A program made the translations under genes and the position numbers. From Cafeteria roenbergensis (Eukaryota; Sar; Bigyra; Bicosoecida; Cafeteriaceae), in NCBI GenBank assembly GCA_008330645.1, contig VLTN01000022.1, positions 124,001 to 188,000 of the forward strand: 64,000 nt of DNA, in the 5' to 3' direction. Below are positions 1 through 11,767 of this stretch, one piece after another; positions within the stretch are counted from its first letter, which is position 1, and every line of letters starts with the position of its first letter. Under the pieces are notes generated by a model. That model was not told the DNA's origin. It saw nothing but the letters and a program-made list of their open reading frames with translations, and made no database searches.

Positions 1-350
1 AGGACCTTAGGAGGCGGCTTGACGCCTCTGCCGCCGTCCGCGCCGAGGCAGAGGCCGCAGGGCGCGAGTACGTCGAGGAGGACGAGGAGATCCAGGGGCT
101 GGACGAAGCGTCGCTGCCCACCGCCGAGAAGCTGGAGCGGCAGCTGGAGGACTCCCGCGCCTCCATCGCAGAGGCCGAGCGCGCCAAGGAGCGCCTGACC
201 AAGAAGGTGAAGGAGCTCGCAGAGCGCCAGACGGCGCTGCAGCAGCGGGCCAAGGAGCGCCGGGAGGAGGCTGACAGACTGCGAGGCATGTCCAGCGAGG
301 CCGTGGAAGCCCTGCTGCAAGCAGAGGCGGAGGCCGGGCCCGACGCATGA
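1..350 (+). CDS. C-terminal fragment of a coiled-coil protein (5' end outside window)
   Basis: The frame is open from base 3 to the TGA at 348-350, giving 115 residues with no start codon; the gene enters from the left edge. The sequence is almost entirely charged helix: an acidic stretch (YVEEDEEIQ), then heptad-like segments such as KLERQLEDSRASIAEAERAK and KKVKELAERQTALQQRAKER, ending QAEAEAGPDA. This is typical of a coiled-coil tail. No family can be named from so short a piece. It is tail-to-tail with the next gene. Codon use is strongly GC-rich, as in its neighbours, which supports real coding. The opposite strand over the same bases is open but reads as Arg/Pro-rich noise. Confidence 0.75.
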   Translation, partial: DLRRRLDASAAVRAEAEAAGREYVEEDEEIQGLDEASLPTAEKLERQLEDSRASIAEAERAKERLTKKVKELAERQTALQQRAKERREEADRLRGMSSEAVEALLQAEAEAGPDA

Positions 351-797
351 GCGTGGCCCGAGGGTGAAGGCGCGCTCCCGCGCGAACAGCGGGCGCGCCA
401 GCGCCCCTCCGCTGCTCAAGGCATCGCGGTCGCGAAGCTTCAGTTTGGGGCTTGGGCAGCGCCGACTGCGTCGGGCGTTGGCAGCGAGACTAGCCCAGAG
501 ACGATTGGTTGCCGACGGTGTGAAATGATTGCGTGCTTGGAATGAATGCAGGATCTGCCAGACGATCGATCAAGCGAGAGCTTTCATTGGCCGCGATGCG
601 CAAACCGATGCACGCCCACGCGCGCACACACACGCGCACACACACACTCTCTCTCTCTCATATCGGCTGCTCGAGTCGTTGCGCGGCGGGCGAGAACCAC
701 TCCCAAGCGCGGTCGACGGCTCCACGCAAGAGAATCACAATAGTTGCTGCTCCGGGCACGGCGCTGGCCGCAGCGCCAGCCAAGCTTGCGCTCGTCC
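351..797. other. Intergenic spacer between convergent genes
   Basis: It separates the stop codons of the coiled-coil gene and the pseudo-kinesin gene, so it should hold both 3' ends. No AATAAA hexamer or RNA gene is visible. The only structured part is the dinucleotide repeat at 619-659. Confidence 0.6.
619..659. repeat. (CA)n/(CT)n dinucleotide microsatellite
   Basis: An interrupted run of CA/CG steps passes directly into a pure CT run. It lies in the spacer between two convergent genes and is expected to vary in length. Confidence 0.9.
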
Positions 798-3700
798 TCA
801 CCTGGCGCCCCAGTGGTCGACATCAGCCGAGTCCGGGCTCTCCGCAGCGTCGCTGTCCTCGTCGCTGTCGGCGAGGTCGTCGTCTGGGCCATTGCTGGTG
901 CCAGACCCCGTGTCGTCCGGGATCACCGCGATGCCGTGCTGCGTGTGTGGCAGCCGGCTCAGCCTTCGCTGAAGCTCTGCCGACGTCACGCGGGGCATCT
1001 CCGCGGTGGATCCACGGGGTGGCCGCGTGCCCGCGTCGGAGTGGAAGCTGCCACCGAGGCGGCCGGCCACGGAGCCGAACCGCACCCGCGACCCGGCGGC
1101 GTGGCCGAGAGCGTGGGCACTGCCGCCCAGCGGCACCACACCACGGGCAGCCGCCTCCGCCAACGGCTCGACCACCGCATCAATTGCAGCGGCGTCACGC
1201 CGCCCCGCGGAGGAGCCGGATGCTGCCCACACCGCCGCCGCGGCCGTGCCGGTTCCGTCTTCTCGGTTCTCTCTGCGGGACGTGGTCCCGCTGCCGCTGC
1301 CCACGGCGGTGGAGGGCGGGCGGGCGCTGCTTCCGCTCCGCTCGCGGCCCGGCTGCGCGCCCGGCGGGGTGCTGAAGGCACTGCTGTCGGGGCCGAACTT
1401 GTCTGCGGCGGCGGGCACGCCCTGCGCGCGCGACGTGGCAGGAGCGGCACGGGCCGAGACCGGGCCCTGCGAGGCAGCAGCCGTCTGTGCGGGGTGCTGA
1501 GGCGGAGACGCGACTGCGCTGAGCGCAAGCGACGCTGCTGCACTTGCAGCGGGGTCCAGGACGCGGGGCTCTTGCGTCGCGGCCGTTGCAACCGAGGACT
1601 GCGTCTGCGCGGCCGGCTCGGGCAGGGAGGCCGCACCGCGCTGCTGAGCTGGGGTCAGGCGCGCAGCAAGCCCCACGCTGGATGCAGCGGCTTCACTGCC
1701 CCCGCGGTAGCCGGCGGAGCAGCCTGAGCGGGCCGCGCCGGAGCGCAGCTTGGACACGTTGCGCCGGAGACGTGCGGCGAAGCGAATGGTCTCGGCAATG
1801 GCATCCGTGGAGGCCCCGTCATCGGGGCACCTGGCTGCGCCGCGGACCGTGCCGCCGGCCTGAAGCAGCCGCAGCCGCCTCCCGTCCGTGGGCCTGTCCG
1901 GCGCGACCACTGCAAACGCCACAGCGCCTCGCTCGGGGTCCATCGCCGGCGCCACCAGTCGGAGCAGAGGCGAGGCCGCTGCCGCTGCCAGGTGCGACGC
2001 TTCCGCGCCCTTGGGAAGCGGGGACTGGCCCGGAACCAGCGGGGGCACCTTGCCCGAGAGCACTCGCCCCACGGCGGTGGTCTCGACAGTGGCCCAGGAG
2101 TGCGCAGTCTTGAGGGCGCCGAGCGCAGCGCTGCGCGACAGCGGGCCGATGGGACCGTCTGAGGGCCGGGACTCCACCGCGTCCAGCAGCGCGGCTGCGT
2201 CTGCCGACCGCGCCGTGTCGCCCAGCGATACCAGCACGAGCCTGCCCCAGCCGGCCGACGCGCTTGCCCGACGGGCGTCGACCACAATGACGCGGTGCGC
2301 GTAACGCATCAGCCCCGGCACCGCCACCGCCGCCGCAGCGGAGCCGGGGGCGGCCAGCGCCGCCTGGGCCTCGAGCCGCAAGGCATGTCGCAGCGTCGCA
2401 ACCACCCCCTCCACGGTGGCGCCGTCGCGAAGCGCGATGGACGAGGCGCAGCGGGGCAGCAGGCGGCCGTGCAGCGGGGAGGAGGACAGCGCGGGGGTGC
2501 CGCGAAAGGCGAAGGCGGACGACGCGGCCGCCGCAGCTGCAGCCACGGCAGCGCGCCTGCTCGCAGGCGACCCCGCGTCGCCACCGAGCCTGGGCCCGGG
2601 AGGGGATGCCACTTCCGAGCGGGCTGCCGCCTGCGCTGCGGCAGAGCGGAGCGCCCGCCGCGGGCTGCCCCCCACCATTGTAGCCAGCGCCAGGTCCGAG
2701 CCGCGGTGCGGTGCCGGCGACCCGGAGTGGCGGGATGGCGAGGCGCCCTCCAGCGCCGCCTGCCGAATGTCCATGTCGGCAGCGCGGCAGGCCTCCCGCC
2801 GCAGCTCCGCATCCGCATCCGCATCCGCATCCGCATCCGCATCCGCATCACCGGCCAGCTCCGCGTCGTGCGCGCCCGAGGCGGTGGCGAGGTCGCCGGA
2901 TTCGTCCAGGCGGCGGGACGCGAGGTCGGAGCCATGCCTCGACGAGCGAGGGCTGGAGCCTGCCGGCGAGGCGGCCGCGCCCGGCGCCGCCAGGGCGTCA
3001 ACGAACCCGGCAGGAGTCACAAGCACTGCGCTGAGGCGGACGTCGGCGCCTGGCCCAAGCGCTGCCAGCAGCGAGTTGACCAGCTCGCTGGCAATGCCTC
3101 CGCCGTCGACACCGGCCGCGCCGGCGCGCCCCAGCAGGAGAGCGTCCTTCTCCCCGCAGCTGGGGCCCGAGAGCACGAGCGCCGCGTCGCCTCCCGTCGC
3201 CACAACGCCCACGACGCCGCCCCGCGGGCCGAGCCACACTCGGCGCGCGGACCCGTCCGTCCCCACGCAGGCTGCCGCCACGCGGGCACATGCCTCGGCC
3301 TCGGCGCTGCCCTCCCCGGCCCGCTGGCCTGGCCTCCTTGGGGCGCCTGCTCGGCGCTGCTGCGACCCTTCCGCCCAGTCCACGCGCGCCGTAGCGTCGA
3401 ACTCGAGGGGGCCGGACCCGGCGCCGAGGAAGAGCCGCCTTGGCGAGCGGTGCGAGTCAGCGGCCGCGGCGTCGCTCAGGTCGGCCGTGTCGGCGTCGCT
3501 GTCATCGTTGGGCCTCTCGAGCAGCGCCAGGGCGCCGCCGCGACCGCCTGCAGGCTCGTCGTCTGACCGCGGCAGCGACAGCACAGCGCACACGCGGACT
3601 GCGGGCACGCGCGGCCTGACCGCGCCACCGCTGCCGCCGCCTCGGCTCCAAGGCTGACTCGCCCGGTCTGCAGACGCGGGAGCCTCGGTGGATGGGCGCA

Positions 3701-4623
3701 CAGGGGGCCAGGCGTCGTCGCGGTTCACTGGCCCCTGCTGCTGCTGCCGCGCGGGGCGGCTGCGATGCGAGTCGGCACGGAGAGCAGCGCCGCTGGAGGG
3801 GGCCGCAGTCGTGCCCGGCGGGGCATCAGCGCCGCTGGCGGGGGGGGTCGGTGTGGCTTGGGGGGCTGTGGTCTGAGGACGGAAGCTAGGTTTAGTCGCT
3901 GAGCCGGCCTGCGGCGTCGCCGGCCTTGGCGTCCCGGAGCCGATGCTGCCTACCCCTGCAATGGCCTTTCCAAGCGCGCCATCGAAGGCCTGGAACATTC
4001 CAACCGCGTCTGCTCGGAGGCGGTCTGTGCCCACTCGCATCGACGCAGCGGCGGCAGCCGCGGCAGCGAGCTTGGCCGGGTCGGGTCGCCTGGCCTTGCC
4101 CGAGGACGGCGTGCCCGCTGCTCTGACGGCAGGACCATCGGAGGTGTGGCGGGGGGACGGCGCGTCTGACAGCGCTGTCAAGCCGCGTGACGCCGCCAGG
4201 CCGGACTCGAAGAGCTGTCCGAGACCAGCAAGTCCTGCCACGGCGCTGGCGAAGGGCGACGGCCCCAGCGCGGCGCCCCGTCCGCTCTCCTTCGCCCAGC
4301 CGGCGGCGGGAGGCAGGCCGCGGTCAGCGGCGGGGCCGCGGGGCGGCATCGCGGGGGCGGCGGAGAGCGAGTCCAACGGGGGCGCTGCCCAAACCGGCCG
4401 GCGCCCAGAGGCCCGCGAACCCGCCGAGGACGGCGGCGCTGAGGGCTGCTTCGTCTCCTCCGCGCCGGCGGGGACCCGCCTCCGGTCAAACCCGGAGGCG
4501 ATGCTCTCCGGCGAGGGCAGCGCAGCCAGCGAGGAGGCCAGGACTGCGCTGGAGCCAACAGCACCACCACCGCCGGCGGACGCGTTTGCCTGCGGGCGGG
4601 ACGCCGAATGGGCACCATCGCCA

Positions 4624-4666
<43 letters not shown>

Positions 4667-7600
4667 GTTGTGCGGCTGCGGCGGTGACCTGAGACACGAG
4701 TCCGATGGCGCGCGAGAGCGAGTCGCGGTCTGAGCGGGTCGGCGAGGGCGCGACGGAGCCCGCGCCAGCACCCACTGCGGCAGCTGAGCGGCCGCGGCGG
4801 GCGGGACTCCAGGGGTCGCTGGGGATGTTGCGGTCGGCCCAGCTCGACCGCTCAAGGTCCGCCTGCCGTGCGGGGTGGCTCGGCGAGCCCGGCAGCGGGC
4901 CGCCGACGACGGAGGCTGCCAGTGACGAGTCCGGCACCAGGCACCCTCCTGGCCCGGCGAGGCCTGACTGCACGCGCCGGGCGGCGTTCGCAAGGGCGTG
5001 AAGAAACGCGGAGCGACGGGCCGGGTCCAGCGGCACCAGAGTCTGGTCGCCTTGCCTGTGCCCGTGCCTGTGCCCGTGCCCGTGCCCGTGCCTGCGGCCG
5101 CGCGCCTGGCCCGAAGAGACGGAAGCAGGGCTGGAGCCCGACGACGCCGAGCCGCTGCTCCGGCGGTCGTGGGCGGCTCGGTGGCCCACGGGTGGGCTGC
5201 CGTCCCAGGAAACCGACCGCGGCTGTCGGCGACGGGGCGAGCGCCGGGTTTGGGTCGCTTGCCGCTCGGAGGAGCGGGTGGGAGCCCGGGCTTCAGTGTG
5301 GTTGCGGGAGCCCCGTCCAGCTCGCCGGCCGCTCCTGGCCGACGGGTCGGACGACCTGCCGCGTGGCGAGCGGCGGTGCCCGGCGGCGCCGCCTCGCTCC
5401 CGCCGCCGGTGGCCCTGTTCTCGCTCGTGGCGCCCGCGGTGGTACTGGTCGCTTGCCTCGCCGCCGCTGCTGTCGCGATCACCGTCCCGCTCAGCGCCGG
5501 CGCCGGCAGCGGAGGGGCCGCCGCGGCGCTCGGCACCTTCGTCAACGTCGACGTCGTAGTCATCGTCGTAGTCGTCGCAGGTGACTGATCCGCCATCGCT
5601 GCCCCCGCCGCCGCCTGCTCCGCTCGGCGCCGCCTCCCGCCGCGCCTCCGCCTCCGACTCGGCAAAGGCGCGCTCTTCGGCGCGGCGCACCGCCCGCTGC
5701 GCCGCCGCCGCCTGCTCCTCGGCGGAGGGGTCCGAGCCACGACCTCGCCTTCCGCTCGCAGCCTGGCTCTGGGGACGCTGGCCCCAGGCCGGAGGCGCCT
5801 CTAGGTGCCCAGCTGGCCCCACGCCGGAGCTCTGGCGGCTGCCCGACCGGGGCGCGCGCGCTGCTGCGGGGAGCTGTGGCTTGACGCGCCGGCGCTGGCG
5901 CGTGGCGGCGAAGCCTGACCCTGCCCCGCCTCGCGAGGAGAGCGAACCGGCGCGCCCGCCCCTGCCCGCGCGTGGTCCAGCGGCGGAGCGGGTGCCGCCA
6001 CGGCTGCCAGCGGGCATGCCAGCCCTCGCCGCCATGTCAGCAGGGTCACCCGGCCGCGGCTGGAACCGCGAGTTGCGCTGACGCGGCTGGGCCAGGCGGG
6101 AGAGACTGCGCGCCGGCACGCGCCTTCCCACGCCGCTCCACCGCGTCACTGGCAGGGTCGTCTCCGCCTCGGCGTCCTCCTCCGCGGCCAGGGCGTAGGC
6201 GGGCTCCGCTCGGCGGCGTCTGCGCGGGTCGCCGCCGCCCAGCCAGCTGGTGCGGCTGTCAGCCTCCTCGACGGCGGCGCGACGCCGAGCGTCCGCCTCG
6301 GCCGCAGCGCTGCCCGCGGGCGGCGCCCGCACCAGTCGCCGACGGCCGGCACCACTGCTGCTTGCCGCGCGGCGCCCTGAGGGGCGGGCGCCGTCCGCGC
6401 TGCCACTGCCGCTGCCGCTGCCTCGGCGACCCCGCCGCACCCGCCCCGCCGGCCCCGCACTCGCGGCTCCGAACGCGCTCCCGCCCCCGTCAAAGTCAAT
6501 TCGGCGCCGGGCCAGCAAGCGCTGCGGATCCTCCAAGCCGCCGCCGCCGCCGCCCCCGCCACTGCCTCCGCCGCCGCCACTGCCACCTCCGCGCCTGCCG
6601 GATCGGCGGCCGGGCCGCTCCTCCGCGGGCCCAGCATCGGCCCCCAGCCCCGCCCCGCCCAGCTCCTGCCGGTGCCTCTGCGGGTCGTACTCCTCCGCCC
6701 TGTACGGCGCCTCCGGCCGCGCTTGAGCGGACGCGGGGCTGAGCGCTGAGCCTGGGGCAGCGGAGCGCACGTGCGCTCCGCTGCCCCGACGGCCGCGGCC
6801 TGGCTGCTCGCCAGCGGTGTCGCGTGCGGCAGCTGCACGGGACGGAGGAGGAACGTCGGCCGGGAAGCCCGCGTCGGGGCGGCGGCCGCCGCCGGTGGCT
6901 ACGGACGACGTCCGCAGCCCTGCCTGGCCGCGGCGCGTGGGCGAGCCGGACCGCGTGGGCGACCTAGGCGGCAGATGGTCCCTGTCAGAGGCGGCGTCTC
7001 GCCAGATGCCCTGAACGAACGGGTCGTTGGCCATCCATCCCGGCCGCTCGTAGCCACTGGGGTACTCAAACGGCTCCGCCGAGCGGGAGGGCGCGGGAAT
7101 GCCTGCGTGGAGGTGGTACTGGTCGATGCGGCTGGGGGAGAAGGGGGCGCGGCCGCGCGCGGAGGAGGCGCGACGGGCCGCCGCCTCGGCCGCGATGACC
7201 GTTTGCCGTTCGACCAGGGACATGCGGCTGCTGGCCCTGGACGGGGAGGAGGCCGGTGGGGCAGCGGCTTCGTCGCCCCCGCGGTCCGACGGGGCCCCCA
7301 GGTCCTCGCTCACAGGCAGCTGGTGCTCGCCTTGCAAGGCTTGCTCGGGACGCGGGCTGCGGCGGACATCCTGGTGGTGCCGGTGGTGCTGCGCTGCCGG
7401 CTGGGGCAGGCTGCTGGGGCCCTCCCCTGGCTCGCCTCCCTCCGCGCCTGCCGCCCCCGCCGGCCCACCCGCCTGTGGCTGCACGGCCTGCCCTGCGCCC
7501 TTGCGGATGCGCCGCTTGCGCGACGCGACCGGGCGCTGCGCGGGGGGCTGAGGCGGCGCAGCCACGACCGAGGCCGGGGTGCTTGACACAGGACGGTCGG

Positions 7601-9283
7601 GCCCGGGGGTGGGGTCGGCGTCGACGCCACTGCCGCTGCCGATGCCCCTGCCATTAGCGCCCGCCGGCGCGTGGCCGAGGAGCACCCGATCAGCTGGCGT
7701 CGTCGAAAGGCCTGCCGAGGCAGCAGGCGGTTGGTGGCGGGGAGGGCTCGAGGCAGAGCCGGCAGAGCCGGCAGAGCCGCGGATGGGTCGTGGGGGGGAC
7801 GATGTGGCCTCAGCTGACGGGGCCAGATCCTCGGCAGTGGGGGCTGCCGGTGCGACGTTGCCTGCTGCCGCTGCGGCCGCCGCCTCGGCCAGCGCGCGAG
7901 GAGTGACGGCCGCTGCATGGGCCGTGGCGGCCTCCACTGCCTTGAGGCGGCGAATGGCCTCCAGGAGGCGCGCGGCAGACCCCTCGTCGGCGCAATAAAT
8001 CACCGCCAGCGGCTCGCCGTGGCCCTCAGCGACAAAGACGAGGGTTCCGCCGAGCGGGGGGCCCCGAGGCCCGCCAGGGGTCATCCCGCTGGCGCGGAGC
8101 TTGGTCGCGTACGCGCCCCAGCCCGTCGTCGCGGCGTCGACGTCCGTCAGCTCGAGCTCGCGCAGGGGCGGGCCAATCATTCGCCGGAGGGACGGGGCGT
8201 CTCGCGGCCACGGCGGCGTGGTGACCGCGTCGGCGCTCCCAGGCGCGTGCCACCATGCAATCGTTGGTGCGTCCGCGGCCGAGGTGCTTTCGGCCGAGCG
8301 GGCGGACAGGGAGCCCGCCCTGCGAGCCCTCGATCCTGCGTCGATCCCCGATGCGGCCAGCGCGCAGCGAACCCAGCGGCGCGCCGGGCCGGGGAGCAGG
8401 CAGTCCAATACCCACACAGCCTGCGCGATCACAACGCGCGGGTCTGCCCGCCGTAGCGCCGAGCAGATAGCCTCAGCCTCGCCCTCGGGTCGCACAGGGC
8501 GTCGCGGGCTCGCAGCGCCAGCGCCCTCCGACAACCGGGCGGAGCCCGGAACAAAGGGAGCAGCAGACCCCGCTGACGCCCCCCTGTGGCTTTGCCGTTG
8601 GGGGGACGGGGACGCGCTCGGCTGCTGGGGCGAGGCAAGGCTGACCGGGGCGGTTGCTCTGCGCGGTCGCCGGGAAACCAGCGGCGTGTCGCCCCCCTCC
8701 GTTCCAGGGCCGCTGCGTCCTGGACCAGCCGCCACCGCAGCCGGGGCACCCGTGTGACGCTCGGTCGGATCCCCGGGCCGCGGGCCGCGCTCCGGCGCGC
8801 GCTCGTCCTTTGGCGAGGCCGCATTGCGGCGAGCAGAGCCAACGGGTGGCTCGGCCTCGGCACGCGGCTGCCGCCTCCGCCTGCGGTGCTCTTTGCGCCC
8901 CAGCTGCATCCATCGTTGCCAGTCGTCGGGGTCGAGCTTGGCCCGCAAGGCAAGCAGCGTCTGCGCGGACTCGGTCCGAGCCAGGGAGAGCGCCGCGAGC
9001 AAGGCAAAGCAGTGGCGGACAGAGGGGTGGGGGGCACACAACTTCCGAGGCCACGGGTGGGAGCTGCGCTCCCAGGCAGTCGTGGATGACCGTAACTCGT
9101 GTATCCCCCTGCCAAGGAACGCGCAGAAGCCCGGGCAGTCTCGCCTGCCGTCGCAGACACTGGGGCGCGCCACGGTGGTGCAGGTCGCCTCACCTGAACC
9201 TCCTCCTCGGACAGCCGATCCGATGGCTCCCTAGAGAAGTTCTTGGCAAGAAGGGCCACCTGCTGCTGGCTCGGCTCGGCCAT
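798..9283 (-). CDS. Large, mostly disordered protein with a degenerate kinesin-like motor near the C-terminus
   Basis: Model: ATG at 9283, exon 1 9194-9283 (30 codons, MAEPSQQQVA...), donor CAG|GTGAGG, acceptor at about 8960-8970, then one exon to TGA at 798; about 2,750 residues. The long frame continues upstream only into the predicted intron and has no better start. Residues about 285-380 look folded (PLRELELTDVDA, GGTLVFVAEGHGEPLAVIYC, then a helix; PH-like in shape, not proved). About 1,400 Ser/Pro/Arg/Gly-rich residues follow. Residues about 1808-2440 follow kinesin order: VRVCAVLSLP, LEFDATARVDW, P-loop position SGPSCGEKDALLLG, VRLSAVLVTPAGF, RVIVVDA, LVLVSLGDTARS where VDLAGSE belongs, ALGALKTAH, FAVVAP, ETIRFAARLRRNVSK. 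P-loop, switch I and switch II are all non-canonical, so ATPase loss is inferred. The acidic tail ends in TGA within AGGTGAGG, which could also be a donor. Confidence 0.7.
2809..2850. repeat. Hexanucleotide repeat coding Asp-Ala
   Basis: Seven units of GCATCC, the last GCATCA, read on the minus strand as alternating Ala and Asp. It lies in an insert of the kinesin-like region. Confidence 0.9.
4626..4666. repeat. CTG/CAG trinucleotide repeat coding poly-Ser
   Basis: An uninterrupted GCT-phase run of about 13-14 units. In the minus-strand frame it reads AGC, giving about 13 serines in the disordered middle of the protein. It is a candidate for length polymorphism. Confidence 0.9.
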
Positions 9284-9815
9284 TCCGGCTGGCGGGGCGC
9301 CGAGCCTCGCTGCCCTGGCACGCAAGTGCGAGCCTGATCGCACAACACCAGCAACTGAAATGCGGCGAGCCTCTAGCTGACTCTGCCAACCGCCTTGGAC
9401 TGTTTTCAACTTGCAGTCTGCCGGACAAGTGCCGCAAAGGAGCTGCCCTGCGCGCTTGACGGCAAGGAGCTGACAGGCGGTAGGCCAAGCCCTGCGGGAG
9501 AGGCACGACCACCTCAGTGGCTTGATCCCGAGCTAAAGCGCGTTCGTCACGAGCGAGGGCGTTGGCAACGCTAGTGCCCTCTACCCGGCAACGCCACGGT
9601 CGATCGATGGCGTGAGTACATCGTGGAGCCAGCGAAACGGTTTGGCGGCGCATTGAAAGACGCCGCAGCCGCTAGAAGCCGGCGCTCGAGCTCTCCCGCG
9701 TGCAACTGCTTCGCAAGAGCACACTGCTTCGCCGAGCCGGCTGCATTGGTCGGTTCCGAGGGGGGTGCCGAGTGCGTCTTGACTTTGCGGGCTGCAGATC
9801 AGGGCGCGTTCCGAA
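9284..9815. other. Upstream spacer of the pseudo-kinesin gene
   Basis: About 530 bp between the proposed start codon and the left end of the mobile element. It should hold the minus-strand promoter. Short open frames here look random; no TATA-like box, RNA gene or repeat was recognised. Confidence 0.5.
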
Positions 9816-9973
9816 TCTGAGCTCGTATCGTTTTCTATTGCGGGTGTGCGAGTGTCCGAGCTCGTCGTCGCCCCCTCTCACCCGGGATCGTGACTGGGGG
9901 TAGGTCCCCGAGTATGGCAAGTGGGCTCTGCTTGGTAGAGCCCTCCACCCGGCGGGCAGAGCCGCGTCTGCCC
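9816..9973 (-). repeat. 158-bp split direct repeat of the retroelement, outer copy
   Basis: It matches 10302-10459 over its whole length. It starts with TCTGAGCTC and ends at GTCTGCCC, beyond which the two copies differ. It forms the left edge of the element on the plus strand. Confidence 0.9.
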
Positions 9974-9992
9974 GCGGGGCGGGTGGGCTGGG

Positions 9993-10305
9993 AAAAGCTT
10001 AAGCGCGCGTCACACAAACGCGGCGGGAATGCGGAGTCGCTGATTCCCTGTGGGATAACTGATCAGGGCAGGCGAGTGCCGTGCCGCTGAGTTTCCCGTT
10101 ACGGACGGGAGAGTTCCTGCGTCCGGTGTGCTGATTGCGCGCGCGCCCGTTGGGCAGAGCTTTCCCCCGCTCTGCAGCGAGAAGGACACCCTCCTCCGGT
10201 TCGCCTCTTCGCCGCCTGGTCTTGTCGCGGGATATGGAATCCCTTTGACTGGATGTGTTGTCATTCGTTCAGCTCAGTGTTCAGCCTCTTCAGGCTTGTT
10301 GTCTG
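9993..10305 (-). repeat. 313-bp split direct repeat of the retroelement, inner copy
   Basis: It matches 12347-12659 from AAAAGCTTAAGCG to TTGTTGTCTG. A 19-bp G-rich spacer (9974-9992) without a counterpart separates it from the outer 158-bp repeat. Its last four bases, TCTG, are shared with the start of the next repeat. Confidence 0.9.
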
Positions 10306-10459
10306 AGCTCGTATCGTTTTCTATTGCGGGTGTGCGAGTGTCCGAGCTCGTCGTCGCCCCCTCTCACCCGGGATCGTGACTGGGGGTAGGTCCCCGAGTA
10401 TGGCAAGTGGGCTCTGCTTGGTAGAGCCCTCCACCCGGCGGGCAGAGCCGCGTCTGCCC
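10302..10459 (-). repeat. 158-bp split direct repeat of the retroelement, inner copy
   Basis: Second copy of 9816-9973. It overlaps the preceding 313-bp repeat by the TCTG core and borders the recombinase end of the internal region. Confidence 0.9.
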
Positions 10460-10561
10460 TCCGCCTGTCCCATTCGCCATACGATACCAACCGGGGCGCA
10501 GCAGAGCTGCCTGTTGCTCTCCTCATCCCCTTTCGCCGCGCGCGCAGGCCGCCCGCGGGGC

Positions 10562-11767
10562 TCACACGTGCCCCCCCAGCGCCTGCCGCACGTACTGCCT
10601 GCACACCTCCTGGCTCTGCCAACCGCCCAAGGTGGCCAGCGCGGCCACCGACAGCCCTGCCGCCACCGCTGCCGACGCTGACCCGATCCGGATGGAATGC
10701 CTCGACACTCGTTCGTGCGTGTGCCGTTGCAGCAGGGCCACGATATCCTCCGTCACAACCGCCTCCCCGCTCGACTTGCGCCACAGTGGCTCCTCCTCGT
10801 CCGCCCCCGCCGCCCGGCGATCGCCCAGCCACTTCGCCAACACCCGGGCCGACCCCATCCTCCTCGGGTGCGTCGCCGGGGATCCGCGCCTCGTGTGCGC
10901 CACAATCCGCACCGCCCGGCCTCTGGACGTCTTGGTCCTCGTGACCAGCTCCACGGCGAAGCCGCCTCCGGGGTCCGGCCGGACCTGCATCTGCCTCAGC
11001 AGCACCGGTCCCCGGGCTGACGTCCCATGACCCCGGGCCTCGTCCACGATATCGGAGCACCGGGACACCGTGTCCCACGCGAACCCCAGCGCCATCCGCA
11101 CCGCCCTTGGTGCGGTCCTGTCCCGCACCGCTGCCTCAAACGCCTCGGCTGCCACTGCTGGCCGCGTGTCCACCCGCGGGGCCGCCCACGCCATGGCCCT
11201 GGCACTGAGGAGGGGCCAGCACCTCGTAGCGCGATCCTCCACCTCGCCCAGACACCGCACTGCCACCGCCCGCACCGACGCAATGTAGGTCGCCCTGGTG
11301 CTGGGCGCCAGCTCGCACACCCCTCGGCAAGCCATGCCGGCGATAAGGCCCGCACAGTCATCCGCCATCCCGTGCCGAGGGGGGAACGCCCGTCTCCCCG
11401 CCCGTGAAACACGGCAATACCATCGCACCGCCGACAACGCGCCCACGCGCTTCGTCGAGGGGTTGGCCAGCGCGAGGGCCCGCCCCCAAGCTGCCCCGTG
11501 CGTCTCGGGGAGCTCGCGCCAAAGCCGGGGCGGGACGCTCTTGCCGACCCCCAGGTGGTACGCCATCGCCCAGGCTAGGGCGTCGCAAAACGCCTCTAGC
11601 CCGGCCCAAGTCCGGTCCGCCCCAACCACGTCAAAGAGGTTGGTTGGTCCGTCCGGAGCCGCGGCTGCCGCCGCGGCCGGCCGGCTCGCGCGACCCGCAC
11701 GTGCGCTGCTCCCCGCACGCCCGGTCCGCGTCCCCGCCTCCGGTTTCCGTGCCGAACCACTGCGCAT
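10562..11767 (-). CDS. Tyrosine recombinase of the Ngaro/DIRS-type element
   Basis: A 401-codon frame with an ATG at 11767 and a TGA at 10562. The C-terminal half has the order of tyrosine recombinase catalytic segments: an arginine in TVSRCSDIV, the H-x-x-R segment SRHSIRIGSAS, then LGGWQS and the tyrosine segment CRQYVRQ. In this family the enzyme joins a circular DNA copy into the genome, in place of an integrase of the retrovirus type. The N-terminal part is Ala/Arg-rich and then helical, as in core-binding domains of the family. This part of the element reads as a continuous frame, but the element as a whole looks broken. Confidence 0.75.
   Translation of the reverse strand: MRSGSARKPEAGTRTGRAGSSARAGRASRPAAAAAAAPDGPTNLFDVVGADRTWAGLEAFCDALAWAMAYHLGVGKSVPPRLWRELPETHGAAWGRALALANPSTKRVGALSAVRWYCRVSRAGRRAFPPRHGMADDCAGLIAGMACRGVCELAPSTRATYIASVRAVAVRCLGEVEDRATRCWPLLSARAMAWAAPRVDTRPAVAAEAFEAAVRDRTAPRAVRMALGFAWDTVSRCSDIVDEARGHGTSARGPVLLRQMQVRPDPGGGFAVELVTRTKTSRGRAVRIVAHTRRGSPATHPRRMGSARVLAKWLGDRRAAGADEEEPLWRKSSGEAVVTEDIVALLQRHTHERVSRHSIRIGSASAAVAAGLSVAALATLGGWQSQEVCRQYVRQALGGHV

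Noticed and set aside
10010-10264. 84-codon minus-strand frame found twice, also at 12364-12618
   Set aside because: It lies entirely within the 313-bp element repeat and shows no protein family; duplication follows from the repeat.
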